Positions 23,858-35,220 of a stretch of 64,000 nucleotides of DNA are shown in pieces. Below the pieces are notes generated by a model. The model was given only the letters and a program-made list of their open reading frames with translations. It did not search any database and had not been told where the DNA came from. Location of the stretch: the NCBI GenBank assembly GCA_021292105.1, contig CM037870.1:64168083-64232082 (forward strand). Reading direction: 5' to 3'. Both the position numbers and the translations under genes were made by a program. Every line of letters begins with the position of its first letter. Positions within the stretch are counted from its first letter, which is position 1. The stretch is from Anadara kagoshimensis. Taxonomy: Eukaryota > Mollusca > Bivalvia > Arcoida > Arcidae.

Positions 23858-24254
23858 GTACTGTTATAGTTTCATCTGGCAATCTTTTAATTACATAATT
23901 GATATGAATACGTTAAGCTGACATTGTTGCACTCCTGTGACGTAGTTACACATTAATAAAACAAGTTGCAAATTAATTTCCCTTTGTTTCTAGTATTTGG
24001 TCGGTCTGACCCTTTTCTGTTGTTTTGCAATGAAATAATTGAATTGTCTCTTGACGTCAAATATGACGCAATCCAAATATGCGTTTTTCTACGTCACACA
24101 GAGATGTCATATATAAGTTGTAAAAGAATTGCAATTTGTTTTATGATAAATGAATTGGACATTGTTCACACTGCATATATGTGGATTATGAAAAAATCTA
24201 ACACCATCCCTGTCAAGTGCAAAATTAACGACAAAGACAATGATATAATCAAAA

Positions 24255-24900
24255 GCAAACATACTAATCCATGTCCGAATCACAATCCAAAAGCAAAGTA
24301 AAAACTTTTGAACTGACAAATTTATAAACTAGTTTTATACGTTTTCATAGAATAATTTCTAAAGATTTTGAAATGTTTACAAGTAGGGTTGTTAAAGATT
24401 CATTTCAATTTCAATTTCATAATATTTACATTATTATATTTTGTTCGTTAAAACTCTGTTTGAGATCAGAGGTATACATATAACTACCATTGATCATGTG
24501 ACTTAAAATTATCTGTTAGGTATTATGTGCGTGACGTCATTTATTGGTTGCTCTAGGGACTGGACGGACATGAATACCGTAAGCGGCAGTAATTTTGAAT
24601 ATAAACAGTGAACTCTTTTAAAATGTACATTGGCGTTTATAGTTATAAAACGCTAAGCCGTGCAAAGCAAATAAAAAAACATTCATGTTCAAATCACAGT
24701 TCCCCAAAAGAAGGTGAAAACTGGGAAATAAATTTAAACTGGTTACCTTCCACCAGTCTGGAAGCGAGTCTGGGTGCTTTTGAAGGGTTAGCATCTCCTG
24801 TTTTGCTAGCTATACTCGTCACATGTAAAATTAAAATTGGTAATGAAAGGAAAACATGGAAATGCAGATATGCGATGTCACATATCACAGCATGCTACTA
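24255..24900 (+). mobile_element. Family D fragments
   Basis: 24263-24320 has AATCACAATCCAAAAGCAAA. 24672-24900 repeats the start and then gives GGTGCTTTTGAAGGGTTAGC and GCTAGCTATACTCGTCACATG. Two partial copies lie close together. Confidence 0.55.
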
Positions 24901-25307
24901 GCGCGGGTTATTCAATTTACTTTGCATGTCAATGTAAGTTACAACAATAAAACCTATTTTCTGAACAGTTCAATGATTAAATAAACATTGGCAGTTACCA
25001 TTGATATTTTTCGACAAACAATAACTTTTTTGAAAATTATAGTCTACAGAGAAAATATTTTATGCACCGTTTGAAGAAAATAAAATTAATTTTGCGTGCA
25101 AAAATCATATCCAAATAACAACATGGTATATAAATAAGGCCAATTATCATGTTTATTGAAAGAATTAATATTGATAAAGTAAAAATACATTCATGCACAC
25201 AACAGTTTCTTTTATAATATGTTCATAAAATATATATATTCTAGACGATATACACTGCAAACCATAAATTACATGTATTATACATGTTTAAAACTAATCA
25301 TATCTTA

Positions 25308-25635
25308 CAGGGTTGATACAGCCTTAAAAAGTCTCTAAATTTGGTAACTAGTTCTAAAAAGGTCCTAAATATTGAAGCAAGGCCATAAAAGGCCCTAATA
25401 TTTGCAAATAGTTAGATCTTGGTTAAATTGGTGCACAAGATTTCCAAGAAAATCAGCACACCAGATATTGGTTGTAATCATATGAGCATATATACAGAAA
25501 CTCATAATATTTACTTCAGTTAATAACATAAAATTGTTCATACATAATTACACTGCTTAAAACCCGAGAAACTCTGACCCTAAGTTTTAATATAAAGGCC
25601 CTAAATTTAAGTATTCATATTCTGTATGAACCCTG
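25308..25635. mobile_element. hAT-like MITE
   Basis: The termini CAGGGTTGATACAG and CTGTATGAACCCTG are 14-bp inverted repeats with one mismatch. CAGGGTT-type ends are common in hAT elements. The interior repeats AAGGCCCTAAAT-like phrases. An 8-bp duplication is not clear, so the class is tentative. Confidence 0.65.
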
Positions 25636-26339
25636 TCTTTACATTTTGAAAATCTTCACAAATATAAATTGAAAGCATAATTTTGCTAAAGGTGAGTGTT
25701 TTGCAGTTTAAGTAGTATTTTTATCTTGTAAAATGTATTTTTACTAAACATTTTCCCGAAATTAAAACAAATCAAAAATTTGTTTTTAAAGAAATACAAT
25801 TCTGTTGCATACATTTGATTATGATCATGATGTCAAGATATCACTTTAAATGCTGCAAACACTTAAAAAACCAATTCTGTTGCATGTATTTTGATTATGA
25901 TGTCAAGATATAACCTTTAAATGCTACAAAATTTTAATATGTAAATTCTATGAATGGAATATGACATGGTGATTGTATTAATATATATTTATGTCAAATA
26001 TAACTTGCTATAGTTATTTATGGATGGCAATATATATTCAATTAAGCTATTATGATTACGTTCATTATCAACTAGGTGATAACAGAGAAACATTAACTGA
26101 TAAAATAAGACATTGTAGAAATAATTGATTTAAAAGCGTTTTCATGAATTATGGATTATCAACATTAGCACACTGTTATTGATTGGCTGAGGTTGAGATC
26201 ATTGACCTTGACCTTATCGATTAAACTTTCAATTGTAACTTAAAATATATTAAAATCTAGACCATGGTTCGAGGACCCACAGACTTTGTCTACTGTCTTT
26301 ACAAATCTTTTGTAAATGTAAACAAAACATATAAAAACT

Positions 26340-28010
26340 AAAATTCTTAACATCGTACTATACTGGCGTCAATGTTCACAAAGCCAAATCTCAATTGTAG
26401 AATGAAATAATTATGGAAATAATATAATATTTTGGACATGGATTAGTATGTCTGTTTTATATAAAAGAGTTTGCCTGTGTATAGATGCTCTCTTGATCAT
26501 GATGACAATGTTTCAAAATCATTATTAAAAAAAATGTACACCAACTTACAAAAATTGACATTCTAAAAGCAAACTATACTTAGTTGTATTCAGTACTAGC
26601 TATGTACATTTAAAGTTCACAAAGCCAAATTGCAATTGCAATTAATGAATGACGTAAAAGAAGCCATGTTTACGTAGATATTGCTAGATGAAAACGTAGA
26701 GAAAACATACAAATACTGACATTCTAAATCACACACAATACTGACACCAATAATTGTATTTAGTGTTAAAATCAATATTCACCTTGCTAAATCACAATGC
26801 ACATGTCGAATGAAAATAAAAGCATGTATACGAATGTTTGTAAAGATGCTCAGTTGATGACAATATTTACCAATTTGTATTGAAAATATAGACACAAACA
26901 TTGACATTCAAAACGTCATAGTATACTGCCAATAGTTGTATTCAGTGTTACAATCAAAGTTGACCAAGCCAAATTGCAACTGTCGAATGAAATAAGAGCA
27001 TGTGTGAATAGATGCTTGCCTAATGAATTTTTAAAAAATCTTTTAAGTATTGTTCACATTGTAACAATCAAAGCTCATAAAGTCAAATCAAAATTGCTGT
27101 ATGAATTAAATATATATGCCTGATGAATGGCCATCTATGTTAAATTGTAAACTAATGAAAGTTGACACTCTAGATAAACGTCCAGTAGTTGTGTTTAATG
27201 TTACAATAAAAAAATGTTTATCCATGTCCGAACCACAAACCAGAAGCAGTTAAAAACTCTTAACTGACTTAACAAAGTTAAACACGTGAGCCTCCACCAT
27301 AAAGTCAGGCCGGGTGCTTCGGAAGGGAAAGCACCACCTGGTTAGCTAGCTTTACCCGCTACGTGTGTAATCAAAATTAAGTGAAATGAACAGGGAACTA
27401 TGGGGCGCCAAATGTATCCAAGGCAATCCTATATATAACGATACTGTGATGACGGCCAGGGTGTTGATAAGTCTATGCTTGCAATATTCCTGGGTCAACA
27501 ATTTACATGTAATTAAAAGGAGCTTGTTTCGTTGTTCCTGTAGTGGGAAAAAGCTTCGCCATATCATATTAATTTTGAAACAAATGAACCGTAAGCAAGA
27601 GAACCAGGTATAATGTTGCATAGAAAAAGAAAATTAACAATCTTTTCGATGTTACAAGCAAAGTTTACACAGCCAAATCATAATAGCGAATGAATGAAAT
27701 AAAAGGGCGTATGTGTGTATAGATGTCTGTATGATGACAATATTTTCCTGAAGAAGTGTGTATGGTTTTAGATCGTTAAATAAAGGTTTACCAAGCCAAA
27801 TCACAATTGTCGAATTAATGCAATAAAAGAGCTTGTATTTGCTTTATGGCTTCATGGCAATATTTTCCAATCAATTCAGTGTTACAATCAAAGTTCACCA
27901 AACCAAATCATAATTGCCAGATGAATGCAATAAAAGAGTGTATGTGTATAGATGCCTGCTTGATGACAATATTTTACCTGAAGAAGTGTGTATGGTATAA
28001 GACCATAAAA
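26340..28010. repeat. Degenerate long tandem array, about 110-260 bp spacing
   Basis: At least eight diverged units, each with AAAGTTCACCAAGCCAAATC followed by AATTGTCGAATGAATG and AATAAAAGAGCATGTGTG; the later ones add GATGACAATATTTTCCTG. Units lie near 26380, 26620, 26780, 26955, 27065, 27660, 27785 and 27890. A family D copy interrupts the array at 27214-27625. Confidence 0.7.
27214..27625 (+). mobile_element. Family D copy inside the degenerate array
   Basis: Carries TCCATGTCCGAACCACAAAC, GGCCGGGTGCTTCGGAAGGG, TAGCTTTACCCGCTACGTGT and GCTTGCAATATTCCTGGGTC in family D order. Confidence 0.65.
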
Positions 28011-28967
28011 CATATCGTATCAGATTGACGGTAAATTGATCGTTCTATCTCGCTATACTGCATATTACAATCAATCAACTTGTTCGATTATAGTCCCAGG
28101 TCCGTCTTTAAAATCGGCTTTAATGTGTGAGAATGAAATAAATTCTATTATGCCAGTCCATTCCCATATCGACTGTTTGTTTTTGCCAATGTCAAAGTGT
28201 GCTTTTGGACAACAAGGTGCCATCAATTTTCGCCATTTTGAATTTGGATTCCATTTTGGACAGCACGTTGATTTTTCTGATACATGGAATAATTTGACAT
28301 AATTATTAGATCAGGCAATACAGTTTCGTTCCTTCTCTGTGATTGTGATTTTAAAGCATCGTTATTTAGTATATAAATGGTGAGTCACATACTTCTGCAT
28401 ATCCAAATATAATATGATTATTTAAGGTTAAAGGCTGATTTGGATTAAGGAACATGGCCAAGTTTGACAATTATTCTTAACTAAAATTTCCCTAAAATTT
28501 AATCTGAGAAATTTGCAATCTTAATACTAAGTATTTTTGTTAATTCTAAGATATTCTTAGTACAGACTGTCAGCTATGTCACAGTTCTTTTTTATGGTAA
28601 ACTGTCTTAAATTTTGGTTATTAATTGAACAGAAGTAGAAAATTCCCATGCTATTTTTATCTTTTTTTTTCTTAATTATTAAATTCTATCTAACTTTGCC
28701 TTGCCACATCATTCAGTGGCATCTGCTTGCTTTGATAATATACAAAATCACATGAAAGTACAAATGAATTTATTACTTTTTTATACATTACAATCACCTT
28801 TACACAAACACATATCATACACTTTGTCAACCCCATTGACTTTCCTCATGATTTTTGTAACTAGTAAAAAATGTTTAATATCTTAAGAAGTGAAGTTTGT
28901 ATTACTTCACCAGAATGCCTTGTTTGTGTTATAGACAAAAAATAAAAGTTATTGATAAAATCCAATC

Positions 28968-31900
28968 ATGGAAGCACATAATAGTATCACAATACTTACC
29001 TCCAACTGTAGAGGTCTAAAGGATTATGAAAAACGTAGGGATGTGTTGAACTTCCTAAGGTCAAAATCATATAACATATACTGTTTACAAGAAACTCATT
29101 TGGTAGACAATTTACATTGGGTAATAAGATCAGAATGGGGTGGAGAAATTATTTTAAATTCAGTTACATCAAACTCAAGAGGGGTAGGCATTTTGTTTAA
29201 TAATAATTTTGAGTATAATATACACCAAATTAAAAAAGATAATAATGGGAATTATATAGCAGTTGACCTGACTATTGAAAAGATGAGAGTAACATTGATA
29301 AATATATATGCTCCAAATGAGGATAACCCACAATTTTTTTCAAATATAGCAAAAATTCTCCAAGATTTTGAAAATGAATATTGCATCATAAATGGTGATT
29401 TTAATTTAGTTCAGAATCAAGAACTGGATACCTTTGGTTACCTCCATTACAATAATCCAAAAGCAAGAGATGTTGTAATAAATATGAAAGATGAATTTAA
29501 TCTCATAGACCCTTTTAGAGAACTATATCCAGATGATAGAAAATATACTTGGCGAAAAAAACACCCATTAAAACAAAGTAGACTTGATTTTTTCCTTGTG
29601 TCAGAAAATTTTTTGTCCAAGGTTGTAGATGTCAAAATCAATCCTAGTTATAGGTCTGACCATTCTTCTGTTTGTTTATCATTAAAACTAAATGAATTTG
29701 TTAAAGGTAGAGGCCTCTGGAAGTTCAACAATTCCCTACTAACAGATAAAAACTATATTGATATAGTGAAAAAGTGTATTAAAGATGTAAAAATACAATA
29801 TGTAGTGCCTGTTTATAACATAGAAAAAATTAATGAAATAAGCAATGATGATATTCAATTTACCATTACAGATCAACAATTTTTAGAAACTGCTTTGCTT
29901 GAAATTAGGGGAAAAACCATATCATACTCCTCTTACCGTAAAAAAATGTCCATTCAAAAAGAGAAACAGATAATTGATGAAATTACTAGACTAGAAAGTA
30001 ACTGTTTTTCTAACATTAATGAAATTAATAATAAAAAGAAAGATTTAGAGGAATTAAGAAAAGAAAAAATGAAAGGGTCTCTGTTAAGGTCTAAAGCAAG
30101 GTGGGTAGAGGAAGGTGAAAAACCAACAAAGTATTTTTGTAGTTTAGAATCCAGAAATTTTGTTAGTAAAATAATCCCAAAAGTTGTAAAAGATGATAAC
30201 TCTATAATTACTGATCAAAAGGAAATCCTAGCAGAAACTAAACAATATTACTTCAATCTTTATAACAGAGATAATGAGGAGTATGATATGGATCTCAAGA
30301 GTAAACTTAAAGATATTAAACACATAAGTATTTTAACTGAAGAACAAAAGCAGAGTTTGGAGGGAGAATTAACAAACACAGAAATTCATACTTTTTTACG
30401 AAAAATGAAAAATTTGAAAAGTCCTGGATCAGATGGTTTTACATCTGAATTTTTTAAATTTTTTTATAACGACTTAGTAAGCTTTTTAAGACGTTCGCTA
30501 AATGAAGGATTTCATACCGGAAAATTGTCAATTACACAACGTCAGGGTATTATAACTTGTTTACCGAAAGGGGACAAACCAAAGCAGTTTCTAAAAAACT
30601 GGCGACCAATATCATTGTTGAATGTTGTATATAAAATAGCATCTGGCTGCATAGCTGAAAGATTGAAAAAGGTATTACCGTTTATTATTTCAGAAGATCA
30701 GACAGGATTTATCAGCGGTAGATATATAGGTGAAAACACTAGACTAATTTATGACTTAATGCAATATACAGAGGAAAAAAATATACCAGGACTACTTTTA
30801 ATGATTGATTTTGAAAAGGCATTTGATTCAGTGTCCTGGGATTATATTGATAAAGTGCTTGATTTTTTCAATTTTGGTGAATCTTTTATAAAATGGATTA
30901 AAATATTTCGACAAGATATTAAGTCAGCAGTCCTACAAAATGGAATTGTTTCTGAATTTTTTAGTATAACAAGAGGTTGTCGTCAAGGGGACCCTATTTC
31001 ACCTTACATATTCTTAATGTGTGCTGAGATTCTGTCTGTTCTTCTGAAAAATAATAAAAATATCAAAGGTATTAAAATTGGTGATGAAGAATTTAAACTG
31101 TCACTTTTTGCGGACGACACTACTGTCATACTGGATGGAGCAGAGTCATCATTACAAGAAACTTTACATGTTTTAGATGACTTTGCCTTGCTCTCCGGTC
31201 TAAAAATTAATAATAATAAAACTAGAGCAGTGTGGATTGGATGTAATAAATATAATGGCGAAACCTTTAATCATCGTTTTAAATTAGATTGGAACCAAGG
31301 TCCATTTACATTGCTTGGAATAAATTTTTCTGTTGATTTGGACAGAATGATAAAAATAAATTATGATAATAAAATACAAGAAATAGAAAAAAGCTTAAAA
31401 CAGTGGTCAAAAAGAATTTTAACTCCTTTAGGTAGAATAACCATTTTGAAAACACTGATAATTTCCAAACTAAACCATTTATTTATTGCTATTCCAAATC
31501 CACCACTGGAAATAATAACAAAACTGAACAAAATGTTTTTTAACTTTATTTGGCAACATAAAAATGATCGCATAAAAAGAGAGTTAATGTCACAGAGCTA
31601 TGAAAAAGGAGGCTTAAAAATGATAGACATCAAACATTTTATAGCATCACTCAAAATAACATGGATTAGAAGACTACTTCAAATTGAATCCAAATACAGA
31701 AAATTATTTGAGATTTCATATTCTAAAATTGATAATTTCTTAAAGTATGGAAATGATTATTTTAATAAAATAAAACAAAATAATCCTAATAATTGTTTTT
31801 GGAATAATGTTTTTGATGCCTGGAATTTCTTGTCTATGAGACAAAAACCTGAAAATATAAATGATGTTAAAGATGTAAGTATCTGGTACAATAAAGATAT

Positions 31901-32774
31901 CTGTATAAATAAAAGTCCAGTATTCTACAAGTCTTGGTCTGACTGTGGCATATATTTCATAAAAGATTTACTTAATGAAGATGGAAATATAATTTCATAT
32001 AGAGAATTTAATAGAAGATATGCTGCTGTCAGGTCAAACTTTGTTGAATATAATGGTATAAAGTCCACCATTGAATCATATATTAAAAGTTTAAATATAC
32101 AAAACCAACCAGTTAATTTATTACAAATTGATATGCCATATTTTTTCAGAATAGTTTTTAAAAGTAAAAAAGGAAGTAAGGACTTTTACAATGTATTTAA
32201 TAATAACAACACAATTGTCAAAAGTCAAGAAAAATGGAAATCCATTCTAGACCTTGATATTGACTGGAAATCACTATATAATATCCCCTTTAAAACTTGT
32301 AAAAATACCAAATTACAATGGTTTCAATACAGGATAAACCAACGAATAATTTCTACAAATGATTTTTTATTCAAAATTAAACTAAGGGATAATAATCTCT
32401 GTACATTCTGTAACAATACAGCTGAAAAAATAGAACATCTGTTTTGGTATTGTGAGATAGTTAATAACTTTTGGATGGAAGTAGAGGATTTTATATATAA
32501 AAAAATAAATCGCTACATCAATATCTATAGGGAAAGTGCTATCTTTGGACTTATAGACCAAAAACAGAAATATAAACCTCAAAATTTTCTATTTTTAACT
32601 ACCAGACTTTACATATATAAGTGTAGAATTGATAAAAAACTGCCAAATTTAAGTACATGGAAAATGAGTCTTAAATATCAGATTAATATTGAAAAAATCA
32701 TTGCAATAAAAAATAATCTTTATGCCAAATTTCTGGAATTTTGGGACCCATGGATCAATATCTTTGACGAATGA
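28968..32774 (+). CDS. LINE ORF2: APE endonuclease plus reverse transcriptase
   Basis: 1268 residues without a break. Residues about 1-240 are the apurinic-like endonuclease that nicks target DNA; N13, E42, Y114, D144/N146 (NGDFN), D207 and the S230-D231-H232 end are all present. The reverse transcriptase follows (about 480-760): a SPGSDGF entry motif, D614 in the MIDFEKAFD block, RGCRQGDPISP, and FADD with D716/D717. A C-terminal C-x2-C...H...C knuckle (CTFC, then HLFWYC) lies near residues 1144-1160, as in L1/Tx1-type ORF2. All catalytic residues are intact, so the protein could be active. Codon use is extremely AT-rich. The ATG chosen sits right before the endonuclease fold. Confidence 0.95.
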   Translation: MEAHNSITILTSNCRGLKDYEKRRDVLNFLRSKSYNIYCLQETHLVDNLHWVIRSEWGGEIILNSVTSNSRGVGILFNNNFEYNIHQIKKDNNGNYIAVDLTIEKMRVTLINIYAPNEDNPQFFSNIAKILQDFENEYCIINGDFNLVQNQELDTFGYLHYNNPKARDVVINMKDEFNLIDPFRELYPDDRKYTWRKKHPLKQSRLDFFLVSENFLSKVVDVKINPSYRSDHSSVCLSLKLNEFVKGRGLWKFNNSLLTDKNYIDIVKKCIKDVKIQYVVPVYNIEKINEISNDDIQFTITDQQFLETALLEIRGKTISYSSYRKKMSIQKEKQIIDEITRLESNCFSNINEINNKKKDLEELRKEKMKGSLLRSKARWVEEGEKPTKYFCSLESRNFVSKIIPKVVKDDNSIITDQKEILAETKQYYFNLYNRDNEEYDMDLKSKLKDIKHISILTEEQKQSLEGELTNTEIHTFLRKMKNLKSPGSDGFTSEFFKFFYNDLVSFLRRSLNEGFHTGKLSITQRQGIITCLPKGDKPKQFLKNWRPISLLNVVYKIASGCIAERLKKVLPFIISEDQTGFISGRYIGENTRLIYDLMQYTEEKNIPGLLLMIDFEKAFDSVSWDYIDKVLDFFNFGESFIKWIKIFRQDIKSAVLQNGIVSEFFSITRGCRQGDPISPYIFLMCAEILSVLLKNNKNIKGIKIGDEEFKLSLFADDTTVILDGAESSLQETLHVLDDFALLSGLKINNNKTRAVWIGCNKYNGETFNHRFKLDWNQGPFTLLGINFSVDLDRMIKINYDNKIQEIEKSLKQWSKRILTPLGRITILKTLIISKLNHLFIAIPNPPLEIITKLNKMFFNFIWQHKNDRIKRELMSQSYEKGGLKMIDIKHFIASLKITWIRRLLQIESKYRKLFEISYSKIDNFLKYGNDYFNKIKQNNPNNCFWNNVFDAWNFLSMRQKPENINDVKDVSIWYNKDICINKSPVFYKSWSDCGIYFIKDLLNEDGNIISYREFNRRYAAVRSNFVEYNGIKSTIESYIKSLNIQNQPVNLLQIDMPYFFRIVFKSKKGSKDFYNVFNNNNTIVKSQEKWKSILDLDIDWKSLYNIPFKTCKNTKLQWFQYRINQRIISTNDFLFKIKLRDNNLCTFCNNTAEKIEHLFWYCEIVNNFWMEVEDFIYKKINRYINIYRESAIFGLIDQKQKYKPQNFLFLTTRLYIYKCRIDKKLPNLSTWKMSLKYQINIEKIIAIKNNLYAKFLEFWDPWINIFDE

Positions 32775-32964
32775 TATACTTTCTTCATCTGATGTGACTG
32801 TGGTGTTAGTACTGCAGAAGGGGTAGTAGAAATAAATCACCAACATTTATAGTGTATAAAATGTTTCCTGATGCTTAGAACTATATTTTATCATGAAAAT
32901 GTATAATATATACTGTTTGTATCTGAATTATATATACTGTTTGTATCTGAATCTCATAGGGGTT

Positions 32965-32965
<1 letters not shown>

Positions 32966-33009
<44 letters not shown>
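32966..33009. repeat. (CA)n microsatellite in the LINE 3' region
   Basis: 22 perfect dinucleotides. Confidence 0.95.
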
Positions 33010-33014
<5 letters not shown>

Positions 33015-33146
33015 TATAAACAAAAACCCATACAAAACTGAAAAGAATATACAAGTACAATACCAAAGGAAATATAATAGATAAAATGTTGGAAATATTT
33101 GAAACAAAAATATATATTTGTCATTTACTTAGGTGCTTGATGGTGT

Positions 33147-33148
<2 letters not shown>

Positions 33149-33212
<64 letters not shown>
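33149..33212. repeat. (TA)n microsatellite in the LINE 3' region
   Basis: 32 perfect dinucleotides. Confidence 0.95.
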
Positions 33213-33214
<2 letters not shown>

Positions 33215-33310
33215 TGTGTTGTATTTGTAAACTTGTCCTTTTGTTACCCGGCAAGTGAACCCAGTGGCCCCAACCCTGGCACTTGACCATCCCTATTTAA
33301 TGTCTGGGAC

Positions 33311-33316
33311 AATAAA
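33311..33316 (+). terminator. Poly(A) signal of the LINE
   Basis: AATAAA lies 10 bp before the A tail (33327-33369), so it is the likely 3'-end signal of the LINE transcript. Confidence 0.8.
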
Positions 33317-33325
33317 ATATGATTA

Positions 33326-33371
<46 letters not shown>

Positions 33372-33714
33372 TATTCGTGGATTCAAGGTGTCATTTTTAA
33401 AGATCACTTAAAGTTTATATAATTTGTTTTTAGTTTTGTCACAAATAGGTATTTATAGTTCCAAAAAGGATTGCCAAAATTCAAATAATTTAACATAAGA
33501 TAAATCTTAGTTAAATAATGATTGTGAAGCTGGGCATGCATAGACAACAGAAAGGTCATTTGGTCTTGTTGATAATATTTGAAAAAGTTGACACATTTAA
33601 ATTGGCTTGTAATTACATTGAAATAATTGAAGACTAAAACAAAACGATTAAAGTCTGTTTTTAGATTAATTGTGGCTATGGGGTTCTATCTATTCATTTA
33701 GTTGCAACACGTTC

Positions 33715-33800
33715 ATATATCAATGACAAAGTGGTCTATAGTGCGAGCTTACGGGTTCATAGAACATCTTACCACTTAGGTTCGAATCACACTCTGGACT
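33715..33800 (+). mobile_element. tRNA-like SINE head, diverged
   Basis: GTGGTCTATAGTGCGAGC and AGGTTCGAATCACAC resemble A and B boxes with normal spacing. No complete cloverleaf can be drawn, so this is a SINE relic rather than a tRNA gene. Confidence 0.4.
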
Positions 33801-34174
33801 GGCCCTAGTGAGAAAAGGTTTCTCAGTAGGGGATTTTCTTAGTGAACACTGCTTTCCTCCACCACCCATAAGGTGACCGCTCTTCAACTTTCAAAATCTC
33901 TTATCAATCAACGGTACGTATTGATTTTAAAGGTGATGAATCGCTGAAGAACAATCAACTTCAGTACTTAGTAACACTAGGTGACAAAACAGCCATCAAG
34001 TATCACACAACATTATGTATCATCTACATAGTAAAGAGTGGTAGATACCAACCTAACTTCTTATTTCTGAATCGGCCATACAAAGTTCTATCCATCAAAC
34101 CCGGATATCTTGGGTACCTTGTTTGGAGCTACCATCCATTGAGAGCTTTATTAGCTGTTATCACTATGCTACTA

Positions 34175-34343
34175 GGTTAACTTATACGCTATTTATTGTT
34201 TATTTCAGGGCAGAGATGCTGCTGACAACCAACTTACATTTGAACGGTATACTTATACGTTATTTGTTGTTGTTTTCAGAAGCTGCTGACAACCAACTTA
34301 CAATGGAAATGTATACTTATATGTTTTTTGTTGTTTCTTTTAG
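34175..34343 (+). repeat. Triplicated splice-acceptor/exon-start cassette
   Basis: Three tandem copies (spacing 71 and 64 bp) of a cassette: TATACTTATACG-like, a T-rich tract, AG, then GCTGCTGACAACCAACTTAC. The candidate AG acceptors end at 34208, 34279 and 34343. The last copy leads directly into the ATG of the FN3 gene. Confidence 0.8.
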
Positions 34344-34369
34344 TGGAGAGTAGCCGCTGACGACTTAAA

Positions 34370-35071
34370 ATGGAATGGTTTAATTATACGAAGGTCACCA
34401 TAGATGTTATATTGCTGTGGACGTTCGTGAACTTCATTGAAGGTCAAAGGCTAAAACCAGATATGGGTATGGGGTACAACATTTCAACAAAACCCGTATT
34501 GGGTCCATCAGGAGACACAGATTCGACTGCTGAACCAGATACAATTAAAGTAACCTGGATAAACAGTACAACGTCCAGTATAGCCGTTAACTGGACATTT
34601 GTAGAAGGATATCGTTCTAATGGTACGTTTTATGGATCACATATTGAATATTTTGTAAAAGATGGTAAATTTACATCTTATGTATTCCCTTCAAACATTC
34701 ACGAATATGTGATTGAAAATTTAAAAACGGCGACTACATACACTATCTGTGTTTATATGATAGAAAGTGATCCATCAATCACCACTCATTTGGGATCTAA
34801 AAGTCATTCGCAATGTTTAGAAATTTCTACAATACCTTACGTCAGGAAAGACAGTATACTGGTGTTATTATTGACTCTGAGCTATTTCTGCTTTATGGGA
34901 AGTTTAGGTTATTCCCAGTGGAGACGGAAACTGATGTATATACGTCAGAAATACAGACGAGAGGCCGGGGATTCCCCTGCTAAATCTCCAAGATCCTCCA
35001 GGTGGATAGATCTTCAAGAGAGGGTTAAATTAAATAATGAATGCTCAATAGAAGATGCAGTTAGATTATAG
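34370..35071 (+). CDS. Single-pass membrane protein with one fibronectin-III domain
   Basis: 233 residues. A signal peptide covers residues 1-25 (hydrophobic IDVILLWTFVNFI, likely cleaved after EG). A linker is followed by one FN3 domain at about 57-155, showing the usual W64/W75 strand residues, the LKTATTYTICVYM strand and a Cys at 127 that may pair with C149. A transmembrane helix (about 162-181) and a basic cytoplasmic tail with Ser/Pro sites follow. N-linked sequons occur at N37, N65, N74 and N84. The FN3 fold is usually adhesive or ligand-binding. In animals, a single FN3 next to the membrane is common in leucine-rich-repeat receptors, but no leucine-rich repeats are encoded here. Upstream exons may exist: a chain of three acceptor-like sites lies just 5'. 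The chosen ATG is followed immediately by the signal peptide. No named orthologue recognised. Confidence 0.75.
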   Translation: MEWFNYTKVTIDVILLWTFVNFIEGQRLKPDMGMGYNISTKPVLGPSGDTDSTAEPDTIKVTWINSTTSSIAVNWTFVEGYRSNGTFYGSHIEYFVKDGKFTSYVFPSNIHEYVIENLKTATTYTICVYMIESDPSITTHLGSKSHSQCLEISTIPYVRKDSILVLLLTLSYFCFMGSLGYSQWRRKLMYIRQKYRREAGDSPAKSPRSSRWIDLQERVKLNNECSIEDAVRL

Positions 35072-35220
35072 GTTCTATAACTCAAAACCAAGGAATCAAT
35101 GTAGTATTGGTATTACCGACGTGAGGGTCAAGCCAAACCTGTCACTCAAAAAAAAACACACTAGATATGTTGTTGTTGTTGTTACATTATGGTTGTACGT
35201 GTGAGTTTAATATGTACAGT

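Larger units (their letters stand above)
28557..33369 (+). mobile_element. L1/Tx1-like LINE with poly(A) tail and 9-bp TSD
   Basis: About 4.8 kb: 411 bp of 5' sequence without an ORF1, an intact ORF2 (28968-32774), and a 3' region with (CA)n and (TA)n runs, AATAAA at 33311 and a 43-base A tail. AAGATATTC occurs just before 28557 and again at the tail end (33368-33376). It is the target-site duplication, though its AA may belong to the tail. The intact ORF, long A tail and clean duplication point to a recent insertion. Either the family lacks ORF1 or this copy is 5'-truncated. Confidence 0.9.
28453..33536. mobile_element. Family B foldback element, copy 3, split by the LINE
   Basis: The left half (28453-28556, from AAGTTTGACAATTATTC) and right half (33368-33536, to AATGATTGTGAAGCTGG) together make one family B copy. 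They are broken at the central AAGATATTC, which is present on both sides of the LINE. Confidence 0.8.

Noticed and set aside
28036..28302. 88-codon ORF
   Set aside because: Sits next to the degenerate 26340-28010 array, with no recognisable domain or coding signal.
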